In this document: positions 44,737 through 52,704 of the stretch, piece after piece
Numbering within the stretch: the stretch's first letter is position 1
Layout of the letters: the number at the start of each line of letters is the position of its first letter
DNA from: Maccoyibacter sp900556645
Lineage (GTDB): Bacteria; Bacillota; Clostridia; Lachnospirales; Lachnospiraceae
NCBI GenBank assembly: GCA_958349535.1
Contig: CATWDJ010000003.1
Span: 117,706-181,705, forward strand
Direction: 5' to 3'
DNA: 64,000 nt
Notes under the pieces: generated by a model
Databases searched by the model: none
What the model saw: the letters and a program-made list of their open reading frames with translations, nothing else
What the model was told of the DNA's origin: nothing
Translations under genes and position numbers: made by a program

Positions 44737-44776
44737 GCGGTTGTTACAGGAAGATGTCAATGAATATGAATATTAA
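44711..44776 (+). CDS. possible 21-residue overlapping ORF ahead of lgt
   Basis: ATG AAC TTA to TAA encodes MNLEEEMLERLLQEDVNEYEY. It starts inside the end of the phospholipase-like gene and ends inside the start of lgt, with AGGA about eight bases upstream. Size and overlap suggest a coupling peptide or a chance frame. Confidence 0.3.
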   Translation: MNLEEEMLERLLQEDVNEYEY

Positions 44777-45611
44777 TTTTCCACATTTGAATATTTATCT
44801 GGAACATGTGGGAAATAGCTTTACAATTTTCGGAATATCCATCGCATATTACGGCGTTATTATTGCTATTGGTATGTTGGCGGGTATTCTGATGGCTACA
44901 TATGAAGCCAAGAGAACCGGACAGAATCCTGAAGATTATTTTGATTTAGCAATCGTTGCCATTATTTTTTCTATTATTGGAGCGAGAGCTTATTATGTAA
45001 TCTTTTCGTGGGACAAATACAAAGATAATCTGCTGAACATATTTCAATTACGGCAAGGCGGATTGGCAATCTACGGAGGTGTAATTGCTGCAATTATTAC
45101 AACTTTAGTTTTTGCGAAGATTAAGAACCTTTCTTTTCCAAGGCTGGCAGATACTGCTGGACTAGGATTGATTCTGGGGCAGATAATAGGAAGGTGGGGA
45201 AACTTTTTCAATCGCGAGGCCTTCGGTGGATATACAGACGGACTTTTGGCAATGCAGATTCCGATGGATGCTGTAAGAGACAGCAGTGATATCACAGCGG
45301 AAATGCTAGAACACATTGTGAAAGTGGGAGGAATTTCATATATTCAGGTACATCCGACATTTTTGTATGAATCACTATGGAACCTGGCTATTTTAGGAAT
45401 CTTACTGATAGTAAGACGCCGTAAAAAATTCGAGGGAGAAGTTTTTCTGTTGTATTTAATCGGATACGGTATAGGACGTTTTTGGATAGAGGCATTGCGG
45501 ACAGATCAATTGCTGATTCCATCAACGACCATAGCGGTGTCACAGGTGTTGGCAGCAGTGCTTGTGGTTGTATCTACAGTGATACTGTTGGTATCCAGAA
45601 GAAAACATTAG
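44760..45611 (+). CDS. lgt: prolipoprotein diacylglyceryl transferase
   Basis: Transfers diacylglyceryl to the Cys of lipoprotein precursors in the membrane. 283 residues with about seven helices. The Lgt signature GRWGNFFNREAFGG is present, along with YYGVIIAIGMLAGI near the N-terminus and HPTFLYESLWNL. ATG 44760 is favoured (CAGGAAG eight bases upstream); ATG 44754 and an upstream TTG at 44733 are alternatives. Confidence 0.95.
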   Translation: MNMNINFPHLNIYLEHVGNSFTIFGISIAYYGVIIAIGMLAGILMATYEAKRTGQNPEDYFDLAIVAIIFSIIGARAYYVIFSWDKYKDNLLNIFQLRQGGLAIYGGVIAAIITTLVFAKIKNLSFPRLADTAGLGLILGQIIGRWGNFFNREAFGGYTDGLLAMQIPMDAVRDSSDITAEMLEHIVKVGGISYIQVHPTFLYESLWNLAILGILLIVRRRKKFEGEVFLLYLIGYGIGRFWIEALRTDQLLIPSTTIAVSQVLAAVLVVVSTVILLVSRRKH

Positions 45612-45646
45612 TGGTATGGTTTTTTGGAAACTAAGGAGCGGTACAA

Positions 45647-45817
45647 ATGCAAGAAAGAGACATATTGCGGGAAGAGATTGAGAGAGCAAGAAGAAGATTA
45701 GATGCTGCCCTGGAAAACGGGACAGATGTGGATGAATACTATCGAATCAGTGTGGAGTTAGATAAAAAGATAGAAGTTTACATTGATTTTTGCGAAAAAG
45801 AACAGGTAAATGTTTAA
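45647..45817 (+). CDS. Spo0E-like sporulation regulatory phosphatase
   Basis: 56 residues, short. The motif SVELDKKIEVYI (Ser35, Leu38, Asp39, Ile42) matches the SxxLDxxI core of the Spo0E/YnzD/YisI family, which dephosphorylates Spo0A-P and delays sporulation. The protein is a helical hairpin by pattern. AAGGAG lies seven to twelve bases before ATG 45647. It follows lgt and ends in front of a terminator. Confidence 0.85.
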   Translation: MQERDILREEIERARRRLDAALENGTDVDEYYRISVELDKKIEVYIDFCEKEQVNV

Positions 45818-45845
45818 AATAGACGAAAGAAAACAGAAAAAAAGC

Positions 45846-45879
45846 AGAGAATGGTAAATTCGCCATTCTCTATTTTTTT
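45846..45879 (+). terminator. intrinsic terminator after the Spo0E-like gene
   Basis: AGAGAATGG (45846-45854) and CCATTCTCT (45863-45871) pair exactly, with a seven-T tail. Confidence 0.88.
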
Positions 45880-45891
45880 GCCTAAAAACCC

Positions 45892-45920
45892 TTGATTTTT
45901 GGGTGGCTGTGGGGTAAAAT
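45892..45920 (+). promoter_or_regulatory. mraZ (dcw cluster) promoter
   Basis: TTGATT (45892-45897), 17-base spacer, TAAAAT (45915-45920). Confidence 0.7.
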
Positions 45921-45927
45921 GGTTATA

Positions 45928-45970
45928 AAAGTGGAGGAAAGTGGTAAAAGGTGGCATAAAGTGGTGGATA
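45928..45970. promoter_or_regulatory. MraZ-box repeats
   Basis: GTGG occurs at 45931, 45941, 45951 and 45961, exactly ten bases apart and mostly preceded by AAA or AAAG. Just downstream of the predicted promoter, this is the expected operator of the autorepressor MraZ. Confidence 0.8.
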
Positions 45971-45991
45971 AGTTGATAACTTTGTGGATAA
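45963..45991. promoter_or_regulatory. two DnaA-box-like sites upstream of mraZ
   Basis: TGTGGATAA (45983-45991) is a perfect DnaA box on the minus strand (TTATCCACA). GGTGGATAA at 45963-45971 differs by one base. They are 20 bases apart. Confidence 0.5.
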
Positions 45992-46020
45992 TCACAGAAG
46001 TGCCAGACAGGTGAGTTCTT

Positions 46021-46452
46021 ATGTTCATGGGAGAATACAATCACACAATTGATGCAAAGGGCAGAATGATTGTTCCGTCCAAATTCAGAGAACTTTTGGG
46101 CAACGAATTTGTTGTGACAAAGGGCTTGGACGGCTGTTTGTTTGTGTATCCCAATGAAGAATGGAAGAACATTGAAGAAAAGTTTCGCACTGTACCGCTT
46201 ACCACAAAAGATGCCAGAAAATTCTCCAGATTCTTCTTTGCAGGAGCAGCAACCTGTGAGGTGGACAAGCAGGGTAGAATCTTGATTCCACCGGTGCTGA
46301 GAGAATTTGCGGACATACAGAAGGATGTTGTATCTGTGGGCGTGTTGAACCGAATTGAAATCTGGAGCAAAGACAGATGGGTGGACAACAATACCTATGA
46401 TGATATGGATGAGATAGCAGAACATATGGCAGAGTTGGGCTTGAGTATTTAA
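46021..46452 (+). CDS. mraZ: transcriptional regulator MraZ
   Basis: 143 residues with the duplicated AbrB-like SpoVT fold: MGEYNHTIDAKGRMIVPSKFRE and the second copy AATCEVDKQGRILIPPVLREFA. Represses its own operon by binding GTGG repeats, which lie upstream. First gene of the division/cell-wall cluster; rsmH follows after 12 bases. Confidence 0.97.
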   Translation: MFMGEYNHTIDAKGRMIVPSKFRELLGNEFVVTKGLDGCLFVYPNEEWKNIEEKFRTVPLTTKDARKFSRFFFAGAATCEVDKQGRILIPPVLREFADIQKDVVSVGVLNRIEIWSKDRWVDNNTYDDMDEIAEHMAELGLSI

Positions 46453-46464
46453 CAGGAGGCATGC

Positions 46465-47409
46465 ATGGAATTCCGGCACAAATCAGTACTTTTAGAGGAA
46501 ACCATTGAAAATCTGAATATTAAACCGGATGGAATCTATGTGGATGGAACATTAGGAGGAGCAGGACATGCCTATGAGGTTGCTAAAAGACTGACAGAGG
46601 GCGGACGGCTGATTGGGATTGACCAGGATGCAGATGCCATTGCAGCAGCCAGCCAGAAATTGGAACCGCTGAAGAACAGGGTAACCATTGTAAGAAACAA
46701 TTACTGTAATATGAAAGAAGAGCTGCAAAAGCTGGGGATTTCCGGTGTAGATGGAATCCTTTTGGATTTGGGAGTATCCTCTTTTCAACTGGACACACCG
46801 GAGAGAGGATTTACTTACCGGGAAGAGGATGCACCGCTGGATATGCGGATGGATCAGAGAAACAGCCGGACGGCAAAGGATATTGTAAATCAGTACAGCG
46901 AAAAAGAACTTTATCGTATTATCCGGGATTTCGGAGAAGACCGGTTTGCCAAAAACATTGCAAAGCATATTGTGGCGGCAAGACAGGAAAAAGAGATTGA
47001 AACAACCGGAGAACTGACAGAGATTATCCGGGCGTCCATTCCCAAAAAGGTACAGGCAGCAGGAGGACATCCGGCGAAGAGAACCTTTCAGGCAATTCGG
47101 ATTGAGTTAAACCGGGAACTGGAAGTTTTACAGGATACGTTAGATGAAATGATAGAACTTTTAAATGAGGATGGAAGAATTTGCATTATTACCTTCCACT
47201 CATTAGAGGATAGAATCGTAAAAACTATTTTTAAGAAAAATGAAAATCCATGTACCTGTCCAAGTGACTTTCCGGTCTGTGTATGTGGAAAAAAATCCAA
47301 AGGGAAAGTCATAAGCAGAAAACCGATTTTGCCAAAGGAAGAGGAGTTAGAGGAAAATTCCAGAGCGAAGAGTGCAAAATTACGTGTTTTTGAAAAGCAC
47401 TGTGAGTAA
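46465..47409 (+). CDS. rsmH: 16S rRNA (cytosine1402-N4)-methyltransferase
   Basis: 314 residues. SAM-dependent methyltransferase (MraW) with the N-terminal HKSVLLEE and VDGTLGGAGHA (SAM site), DLGVSSFQLD and the C-terminal RICIITFHSLEDRIVK. AGGAGGC upstream of ATG 46465. Member of the dcw cluster. Confidence 0.97.
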   Translation: MEFRHKSVLLEETIENLNIKPDGIYVDGTLGGAGHAYEVAKRLTEGGRLIGIDQDADAIAAASQKLEPLKNRVTIVRNNYCNMKEELQKLGISGVDGILLDLGVSSFQLDTPERGFTYREEDAPLDMRMDQRNSRTAKDIVNQYSEKELYRIIRDFGEDRFAKNIAKHIVAARQEKEIETTGELTEIIRASIPKKVQAAGGHPAKRTFQAIRIELNRELEVLQDTLDEMIELLNEDGRICIITFHSLEDRIVKTIFKKNENPCTCPSDFPVCVCGKKSKGKVISRKPILPKEEELEENSRAKSAKLRVFEKHCE

Positions 47410-47441
47410 CAGGAAGGTGCGGAAGGGAAAAGGTGTTGTAG

Positions 47442-47918
47442 ATGGCGAGTAAAAGGATGTACACGTTTGTAGACGGCAACACGGTACGCAAGGCAGAGGA
47501 GGTACCGGATTACCGAAGAGAACAGAGAGAACGGGAAAGAGAAGAAGTCCGAAGAAGAAACCGCAAAGCAGCAAGAAGAAATCAGGAGCGGGAACTGCGG
47601 ATGAACCGTGGTTATCTGGTGTTTTTATCTATCGCTGTGGGAATTACCTGTCTGGTTTCAGCGGCATACATACAGCTCCAGTCGGATATTACCACACATA
47701 TGAAGAATATCTCAGCATTGGAGAGTGAGATTGCAGATTTAAAGACAGACAATGATACCACCTTAAAGAGAATCAATACCTCTGTGGATTTGAACCAGAT
47801 TAAGGAAAAGGCAATTGGAGAACTGGGCATGGTATATGCTTCACAGGATCAGGTTGCTTATTATAGTATAGAAGATACGGACTATATGACACAGTATAGC
47901 GATATTCCGGCAAAATAA
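47442..47918 (+). CDS. ftsL: cell division protein FtsL-like
   Basis: 158 residues. A long, highly basic cytoplasmic N-terminus (RREQREREREEVRRRNRKAARRN), one transmembrane helix (about 57-79) and an extracellular leucine-zipper-like coiled coil (SALESEIADLKTDNDTTLKRIN), ending DLNQIKEKAIGELGMV as in FtsL/DivIC proteins. Position between rsmH and the PBP gene supports FtsL. Sequence is poorly conserved, as usual. Confidence 0.8.
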   Translation: MASKRMYTFVDGNTVRKAEEVPDYRREQREREREEVRRRNRKAARRNQERELRMNRGYLVFLSIAVGITCLVSAAYIQLQSDITTHMKNISALESEIADLKTDNDTTLKRINTSVDLNQIKEKAIGELGMVYASQDQVAYYSIEDTDYMTQYSDIPAK

Positions 47919-47936
47919 AGTGAAGCAGGTGGCGTT

Positions 47937-49826
47937 TTGACAGCAAAGAGAAAAAAAGAGCTGGCAAAATTTCCGATTCGGATGCGGAAAAAGCTGGTAG
48001 TTACATTTGGGATGATTACAGTTCTTCTGGTGGCATTGATAGGAAGACTGATGTATATTGAAGCGAGCAGCGGCGAAAAGTATGAGAAAATCGTACTTTC
48101 CCAGCAGGAGTATGACAGTACGATTCTGCCTTACCAGAGAGGAGATATCGTGGATGCCAAAGGTACGGTGCTGGCGACCAGTACAGATGTTTATAATGTG
48201 ATTTTGGATTGTAATGTTCTTACCAGTAAAGAGGATTATATAGAACCAACTATTGATGCATTGACGGAGTGTTTTGAGGAACTTTCCTCTGAGGAATTAC
48301 ATCAGTTGGTAGAGGAAAAGCCGGGCAGTCAGTATAATAAATTATTAAAAAAACTTCCATATGACCGGATTCAGAAATTTGTAGAAATGCAGAACGATAC
48401 GGAAGGACATCCTTATATCAAAGGTGTCTGGTTTGAAAAAGAGTATCTTCGCAGCTACCCATACGGTTCTCTGGCAGCATCAGCCATTGGATTTACCACT
48501 TCGGGAAATGTGGGAATCGGAGGTCTTGAAGATTCCTATAATGACGTACTGAACGGTGTAGACGGAAGAGAATACGGATATTTAAATAGTGATAATAATT
48601 TTGAAAAAACAGTAAAAGAACCCGTCAACGGACAGAATATCATGACCACCATAGATGTGAATATACAGTCGGTTGTGGAGGAAAAGATAGAAGAATTTAA
48701 CGAGGCGTACAGGGATGCGGCTTATGAAGGTGCCGGAAGCAAGAATACTGGAGTTATTGTAATGAATCCACAAAATGGAGAGATTCTTGCCATGGCAAAT
48801 TATCCTACCTTTGATTTGAACAATCCAAGGGATTTAAGTGCTTCTTATAGCCAGGAAGAAATAGATGCAATGAGCGAAGAGGAGCAGTTGGATGCCCTCA
48901 ATGACATTTGGGAAAATTTCTGTATTACCTACACATACGAACCGGGTTCTACCGTAAAACCTCTTACGGTAGCCACCGGTTTGGAAACCGGAACCTTATC
49001 GGGAGAAGAGAGTTATTACTGTGACGGTTATGAGTGGGTAGGCGGACATCAGATACACTGTGTAAACAGAAACGGTCACGGACAGTTGACCATAGAACAG
49101 GCAATTATGGCATCCTGCAACGATGCATTAATGCAGATGTCTTATTCCATTCAGAAAGAAAATCTGATTGATTATCAGAAGATATTCGGTTTTGGACAAA
49201 AAACAAATATTGATTTACCGGGGGAGGCCAGAACCGACACCCTGGTATATACTTTAGATACCATGGATGATGCTTCTTTAGCCACTAACTCCTTTGGTCA
49301 GAACTTCAATGTCACCATGGTACAGATGGCAAGTGCCTTCTCCTCCTTAATCAATGGGGGTGATTATTATCAGCCCCATATGGTAAAAAAAATCATGGAC
49401 GAAAATGGAAACGTCATGGAAGATATACAGGGAACGGTATTAAAGCAGACCGTTTCAAAGGAAACCAGTGACCAGGTAAAGGAATATCTTTATAAGACGG
49501 TTTCCGACCCTGCAGGAACCGGAAAAACAGCCAAGGTTGCCGGTTATTCCATGGGTGGAAAGACAGGTACGGCACAGAAGCAGCCCCGAGAGGAACGAAA
49601 ATATCTCGTATCCTTTATCGGCTATGCACCGCAGGATAACCCACAGGTTTTAATTTATGTGGTTGTGGATGAGCCGAATGCTTTGGATCAGGCACACAGC
49701 TCTTTTGCACAGAATATTGCAAGAGAGATTATGGAAGAGATACTTCCGTATCTGGGAATTTACCCGGATGAAGAATACGATCCGGCAGGCGTGGTGGATT
49801 TGGACATTATGGGAAATCCAACCTAA
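47937..49826 (+). CDS. ftsI: class B penicillin-binding protein (FtsI/PbpB-type transpeptidase)
   Basis: 629 residues, one N-terminal membrane anchor (about 16-36), PBP dimerisation domain and C-terminal transpeptidase. Active-site motifs: Ser338 in STVK, SCND and KTG at 542-544 (GGKTGTAQK). No PASTA repeats are visible. Makes the septal cross-links with FtsW. A TTG start at 47937 fits the AGCAGGTGG tract upstream; a later ATG is less likely because it would cut into the basic N-terminus. Confidence 0.9.
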   Translation: MTAKRKKELAKFPIRMRKKLVVTFGMITVLLVALIGRLMYIEASSGEKYEKIVLSQQEYDSTILPYQRGDIVDAKGTVLATSTDVYNVILDCNVLTSKEDYIEPTIDALTECFEELSSEELHQLVEEKPGSQYNKLLKKLPYDRIQKFVEMQNDTEGHPYIKGVWFEKEYLRSYPYGSLAASAIGFTTSGNVGIGGLEDSYNDVLNGVDGREYGYLNSDNNFEKTVKEPVNGQNIMTTIDVNIQSVVEEKIEEFNEAYRDAAYEGAGSKNTGVIVMNPQNGEILAMANYPTFDLNNPRDLSASYSQEEIDAMSEEEQLDALNDIWENFCITYTYEPGSTVKPLTVATGLETGTLSGEESYYCDGYEWVGGHQIHCVNRNGHGQLTIEQAIMASCNDALMQMSYSIQKENLIDYQKIFGFGQKTNIDLPGEARTDTLVYTLDTMDDASLATNSFGQNFNVTMVQMASAFSSLINGGDYYQPHMVKKIMDENGNVMEDIQGTVLKQTVSKETSDQVKEYLYKTVSDPAGTGKTAKVAGYSMGGKTGTAQKQPREERKYLVSFIGYAPQDNPQVLIYVVVDEPNALDQAHSSFAQNIAREIMEEILPYLGIYPDEEYDPAGVVDLDIMGNPT

Positions 49827-49854
49827 GGCTTGTGATATTTAGGAATCGTCACAT

Positions 49855-49906
49855 AACCTCGTAAAAGTTGTAATAGATTATACTAACTTCTTTTATGAGG
49901 TTTTCT
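49855..49906 (+). terminator. hairpin between the two PBP genes covering a ribosome site
   Basis: AACCTCGTAAAAG (49855-49867) pairs with 49890-49902 over 13 positions with one G-T, followed by a short T-rich tail. GAGG at 49897-49900, the only usable ribosome site for ATG 49908, lies in the 3' arm. Confidence 0.6.
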
Positions 49907-49907
49907 T

Positions 49908-51614
49908 ATGCATCGGAATAAAACAGCTTATCGAAAGAAAATCATGGTGTTTATGATTGTAGTTGTGGCAATCGTGTTGTTTTTGATTGGAAGACTGGTC
50001 TATCTTATGATTTTCTGCTCCGAATATTATGGGAGAAAAGCGGAAGACCTTCACGAAAGAGAAAGAGATATCAAAGCTGCAAGGGGAGAAATCATAGACA
50101 GAAACGGCGTGGTACTGGCGGAGAACAAAACGGTCTGTACCATTTCGGTAATACATAGTCAGGTAAAGGAGCCGGAACTGGTAATTCTCATGCTGGCGAA
50201 GGAATTGGAGATGGACGAGGCAGAGGTTCGGAAACGGGTGGAAAAGGTTTCCTCCATAGAACGAATCAAGACAAACGTGGATAAAAAGACGGGAGACGCC
50301 ATCAGAGCCTACGGTTATGCAGGAGTAAAAATAGATGAAGATTATAAACGTTACTATCCCTATGATACCCTTGCCTCCAAAGTGTTGGGATTTACCGGAG
50401 GGGACAATCAGGGAATCGTCGGTTTGGAAGTAAAATATGACAAGTATTTACAAGGGGAAAACGGAAAGATTCTGACACTGACGGATGCCAGAGGTGTGGA
50501 GATTGAAAATGCAGGGGAGCGGCGGCAGGAACCGGTGGACGGCAATGATTTGCACATCAGTCTGGATTACAATATCCAGATGTATGCGGAGCAGGCGGCG
50601 AAAAAAGCCATGGAAGAGCATGGGGCAGAACGGGTTTCCGTGTTGATGATGAATCCACAGAACGGAGAAATCCTTGCCATGGTCAATGTGCCGGAATTTA
50701 ATCTGAATGAACCTTTTACCATTAACGGGGAGGTACAGACCAATCAGGATAAATTGAACACCATGTGGCGAAACGCCTGTATCAATGATACCTATGAGCC
50801 GGGTTCTACCTTTAAGATTATTACAGCCTCCGCAGCATTAGAAGAAGGAGTGGTAACCCTTGAAGATAAATTCAACTGTCCGGGATATAAGATTGTGGAG
50901 GACAGGAAAATCCGGTGTGCCAAGGTGGGCGGACACGGACAGGAAGATTTTACCCAAGGTATCATGAATTCCTGCAATCCGGTGTTCATTGAATTGGGAC
51001 TGCGGCTGGGAAGTGAGAAATATTACTCTTATTTCAAAAAATTTGGTCTGCTGCAAAAAACAAATGTAGATTTGCCCGGAGAAGCGGCTACAATTATGCA
51101 TAATCCTAAGAACATCGGGCAGGTGGAGCTGGCAACCATTTCCTTTGGTCAGTCCTTTCAGATTACGCCAATTCAGCTGGCAACCACGGTTTCTTCCATC
51201 ATCAACGGCGGAAATCGTATTACACCTCATCTGGGGTTATATGTAACTGACGAAGAGGGAAAGACGGCAAAAACCTTTCAATATGAGACTCAGGAAGGAA
51301 TTGTTAGCGAGAAAACCAGTGAAACCATGAAAATGCTGTTGGAAAAGGTGGTCAGTGAGGGCGGAGGAAAAAATGCAGCCATAGAAGGCTTTTCTATCGG
51401 TGGGAAGACAGCAACCTCCCAGACACTGCCCCGAAGTGCCAACAAATATATCTCTTCTTTCTTGGGATTTGCACCGGCAGATGACCCACAGGTACTGGCG
51501 TTGGTTATTATCCATGATCCGAAGGGTGTCTACTATGGCGGAACCATTGCGGCACCGGTGGTAAAAGATATTTTTGAAAATGTTCTGCCATATCTTGGAA
51601 TCGAGGGAAAATAA
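49908..51614 (+). CDS. spoVD: class B penicillin-binding protein, SpoVD-type
   Basis: 568 residues: anchor about 10-33, dimerisation domain, transpeptidase. Ser300 lies in STFK and NSCNP gives SxN, but the third motif reads KTA (500-502, GGKTATSQ) instead of KTG. Position after the first PBP gene equals spoVD in Bacillus, whose product makes spore cortex; there are no PASTA repeats. Preceded by a terminator-like hairpin, so expressed apart from the division genes at least in part. Confidence 0.85.
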   Translation: MHRNKTAYRKKIMVFMIVVVAIVLFLIGRLVYLMIFCSEYYGRKAEDLHERERDIKAARGEIIDRNGVVLAENKTVCTISVIHSQVKEPELVILMLAKELEMDEAEVRKRVEKVSSIERIKTNVDKKTGDAIRAYGYAGVKIDEDYKRYYPYDTLASKVLGFTGGDNQGIVGLEVKYDKYLQGENGKILTLTDARGVEIENAGERRQEPVDGNDLHISLDYNIQMYAEQAAKKAMEEHGAERVSVLMMNPQNGEILAMVNVPEFNLNEPFTINGEVQTNQDKLNTMWRNACINDTYEPGSTFKIITASAALEEGVVTLEDKFNCPGYKIVEDRKIRCAKVGGHGQEDFTQGIMNSCNPVFIELGLRLGSEKYYSYFKKFGLLQKTNVDLPGEAATIMHNPKNIGQVELATISFGQSFQITPIQLATTVSSIINGGNRITPHLGLYVTDEEGKTAKTFQYETQEGIVSEKTSETMKMLLEKVVSEGGGKNAAIEGFSIGGKTATSQTLPRSANKYISSFLGFAPADDPQVLALVIIHDPKGVYYGGTIAAPVVKDIFENVLPYLGIEGK

Positions 51615-51647
51615 GGGCTGGAAAGCCCATAAAAAAACGTGGATATC

Positions 51648-51676
51648 TTGCACATTGCAGGAAAATAACGTATACT
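51648..51676 (+). promoter_or_regulatory. promoter ahead of mraY
   Basis: TTGCAC (51648-51653), 17-base spacer, TATACT (51671-51676). Provides a second start inside the cluster. Confidence 0.6.
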
Positions 51677-51737
51677 AGATAAGTTAGAGAAAACAAAAAT
51701 AATCAGCAGGGCTGAGAAAATACATGAGGTGGAAAAT

Positions 51738-52691
51738 ATGTCGTATCAAGTAGTTATTCCGGTAATTATAGCGTTTGTTATCAGTGCGGTGTTAGGACCC
51801 ATTGTCATTCCGTTTTTGCGGAGACTGAAAGTAGGACAGACGGAGAGAGAGGAATTGAAATCCCATCTGAAAAAAGCGGGAACACCCACTATGGGAGGAA
51901 TTATCATATTGGCAAGTGTGATTGTCACATCGTTGCTGTATATGAAAGATTATCCTAAAATTATTCCGATTTTATTTGTAACGGTGGGCTTTGGCATTGT
52001 AGGATTTCTGGATGATTACCTGAAGGTGGTGCTGAAACGCTCCGACGGACTTTTGGCATGGCAGAAAATGCTTTGTCAGATTGTGATTACGGCAATTTTT
52101 GTGTTTTACATTATCAATTATACAGATGTTTCCTTGACGATGCTGATTCCGTTTTCAGGAGGAAAATACCTGAATCTGGGATGGCTGGCAATACCGGTAA
52201 TGTTCCTTGCGGTAATCGGAACGGTAAACGGGGTAAACTTTACCGATGGACTGGACGGTCTTGCCTCCAGTGTTACGGTTTTGGTGGCTACCTTCTTTTC
52301 CGTGGTGGCAGTGGGAACCGGAAGCGGAATTGAACCGATTACCTGTGCGGTGGTAGGAGCATTGTTGGGATTTTTATTGTTCAATGTGTATCCGGCAAGG
52401 GTGTTTATGGGAGATACCGGTTCTCTGGCACTGGGAGGATTTGTTGCGGCAAGTGCTTATATGATGCAGATGCCGATTTTTATACTGATTGTAGGATTGA
52501 TTTACTGGATTGAAATTTTATCGGTTATGATACAGGTTACCTATTTCAAAAAGACGGGCGGAAAGAGAATCTTCAAGATGGCTCCGATACATCATCACTT
52601 TGAACTTTGTGGATGGTCAGAGACCAGGGTGGTGGCAGTATTTTCTATTGCCACGGCAATCCTCTGTCTGATAGGTTTGCTTGCACTTTAG
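51738..52691 (+). CDS. mraY: phospho-N-acetylmuramoyl-pentapeptide transferase
   Basis: Forms lipid I from UDP-MurNAc-pentapeptide and undecaprenyl phosphate. 317 residues, about ten helices. Motifs PTMGGIIIL, FLDDYLKV, NFTDGLDGLA, FMGDTGSLALGG and the HHHFEL near the C-terminus are all present. ATG 51738 has GAGGTGG upstream; a GTG at 51729 lies inside that site. Confidence 0.97.
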   Translation: MSYQVVIPVIIAFVISAVLGPIVIPFLRRLKVGQTEREELKSHLKKAGTPTMGGIIILASVIVTSLLYMKDYPKIIPILFVTVGFGIVGFLDDYLKVVLKRSDGLLAWQKMLCQIVITAIFVFYIINYTDVSLTMLIPFSGGKYLNLGWLAIPVMFLAVIGTVNGVNFTDGLDGLASSVTVLVATFFSVVAVGTGSGIEPITCAVVGALLGFLLFNVYPARVFMGDTGSLALGGFVAASAYMMQMPIFILIVGLIYWIEILSVMIQVTYFKKTGGKRIFKMAPIHHHFELCGWSETRVVAVFSIATAILCLIGLLAL

Positions 52692-52704
52692 GAGGATGAA
52701 TGAG

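Noticed and set aside
45931..45991. GTGG repeats as a CRISPR-like or origin array
   Set aside because: Units are only four conserved bases at 10-base spacing with no spacers, directly before mraZ; MraZ boxes explain them. No dnaA or dnaN gene is nearby to support an origin.
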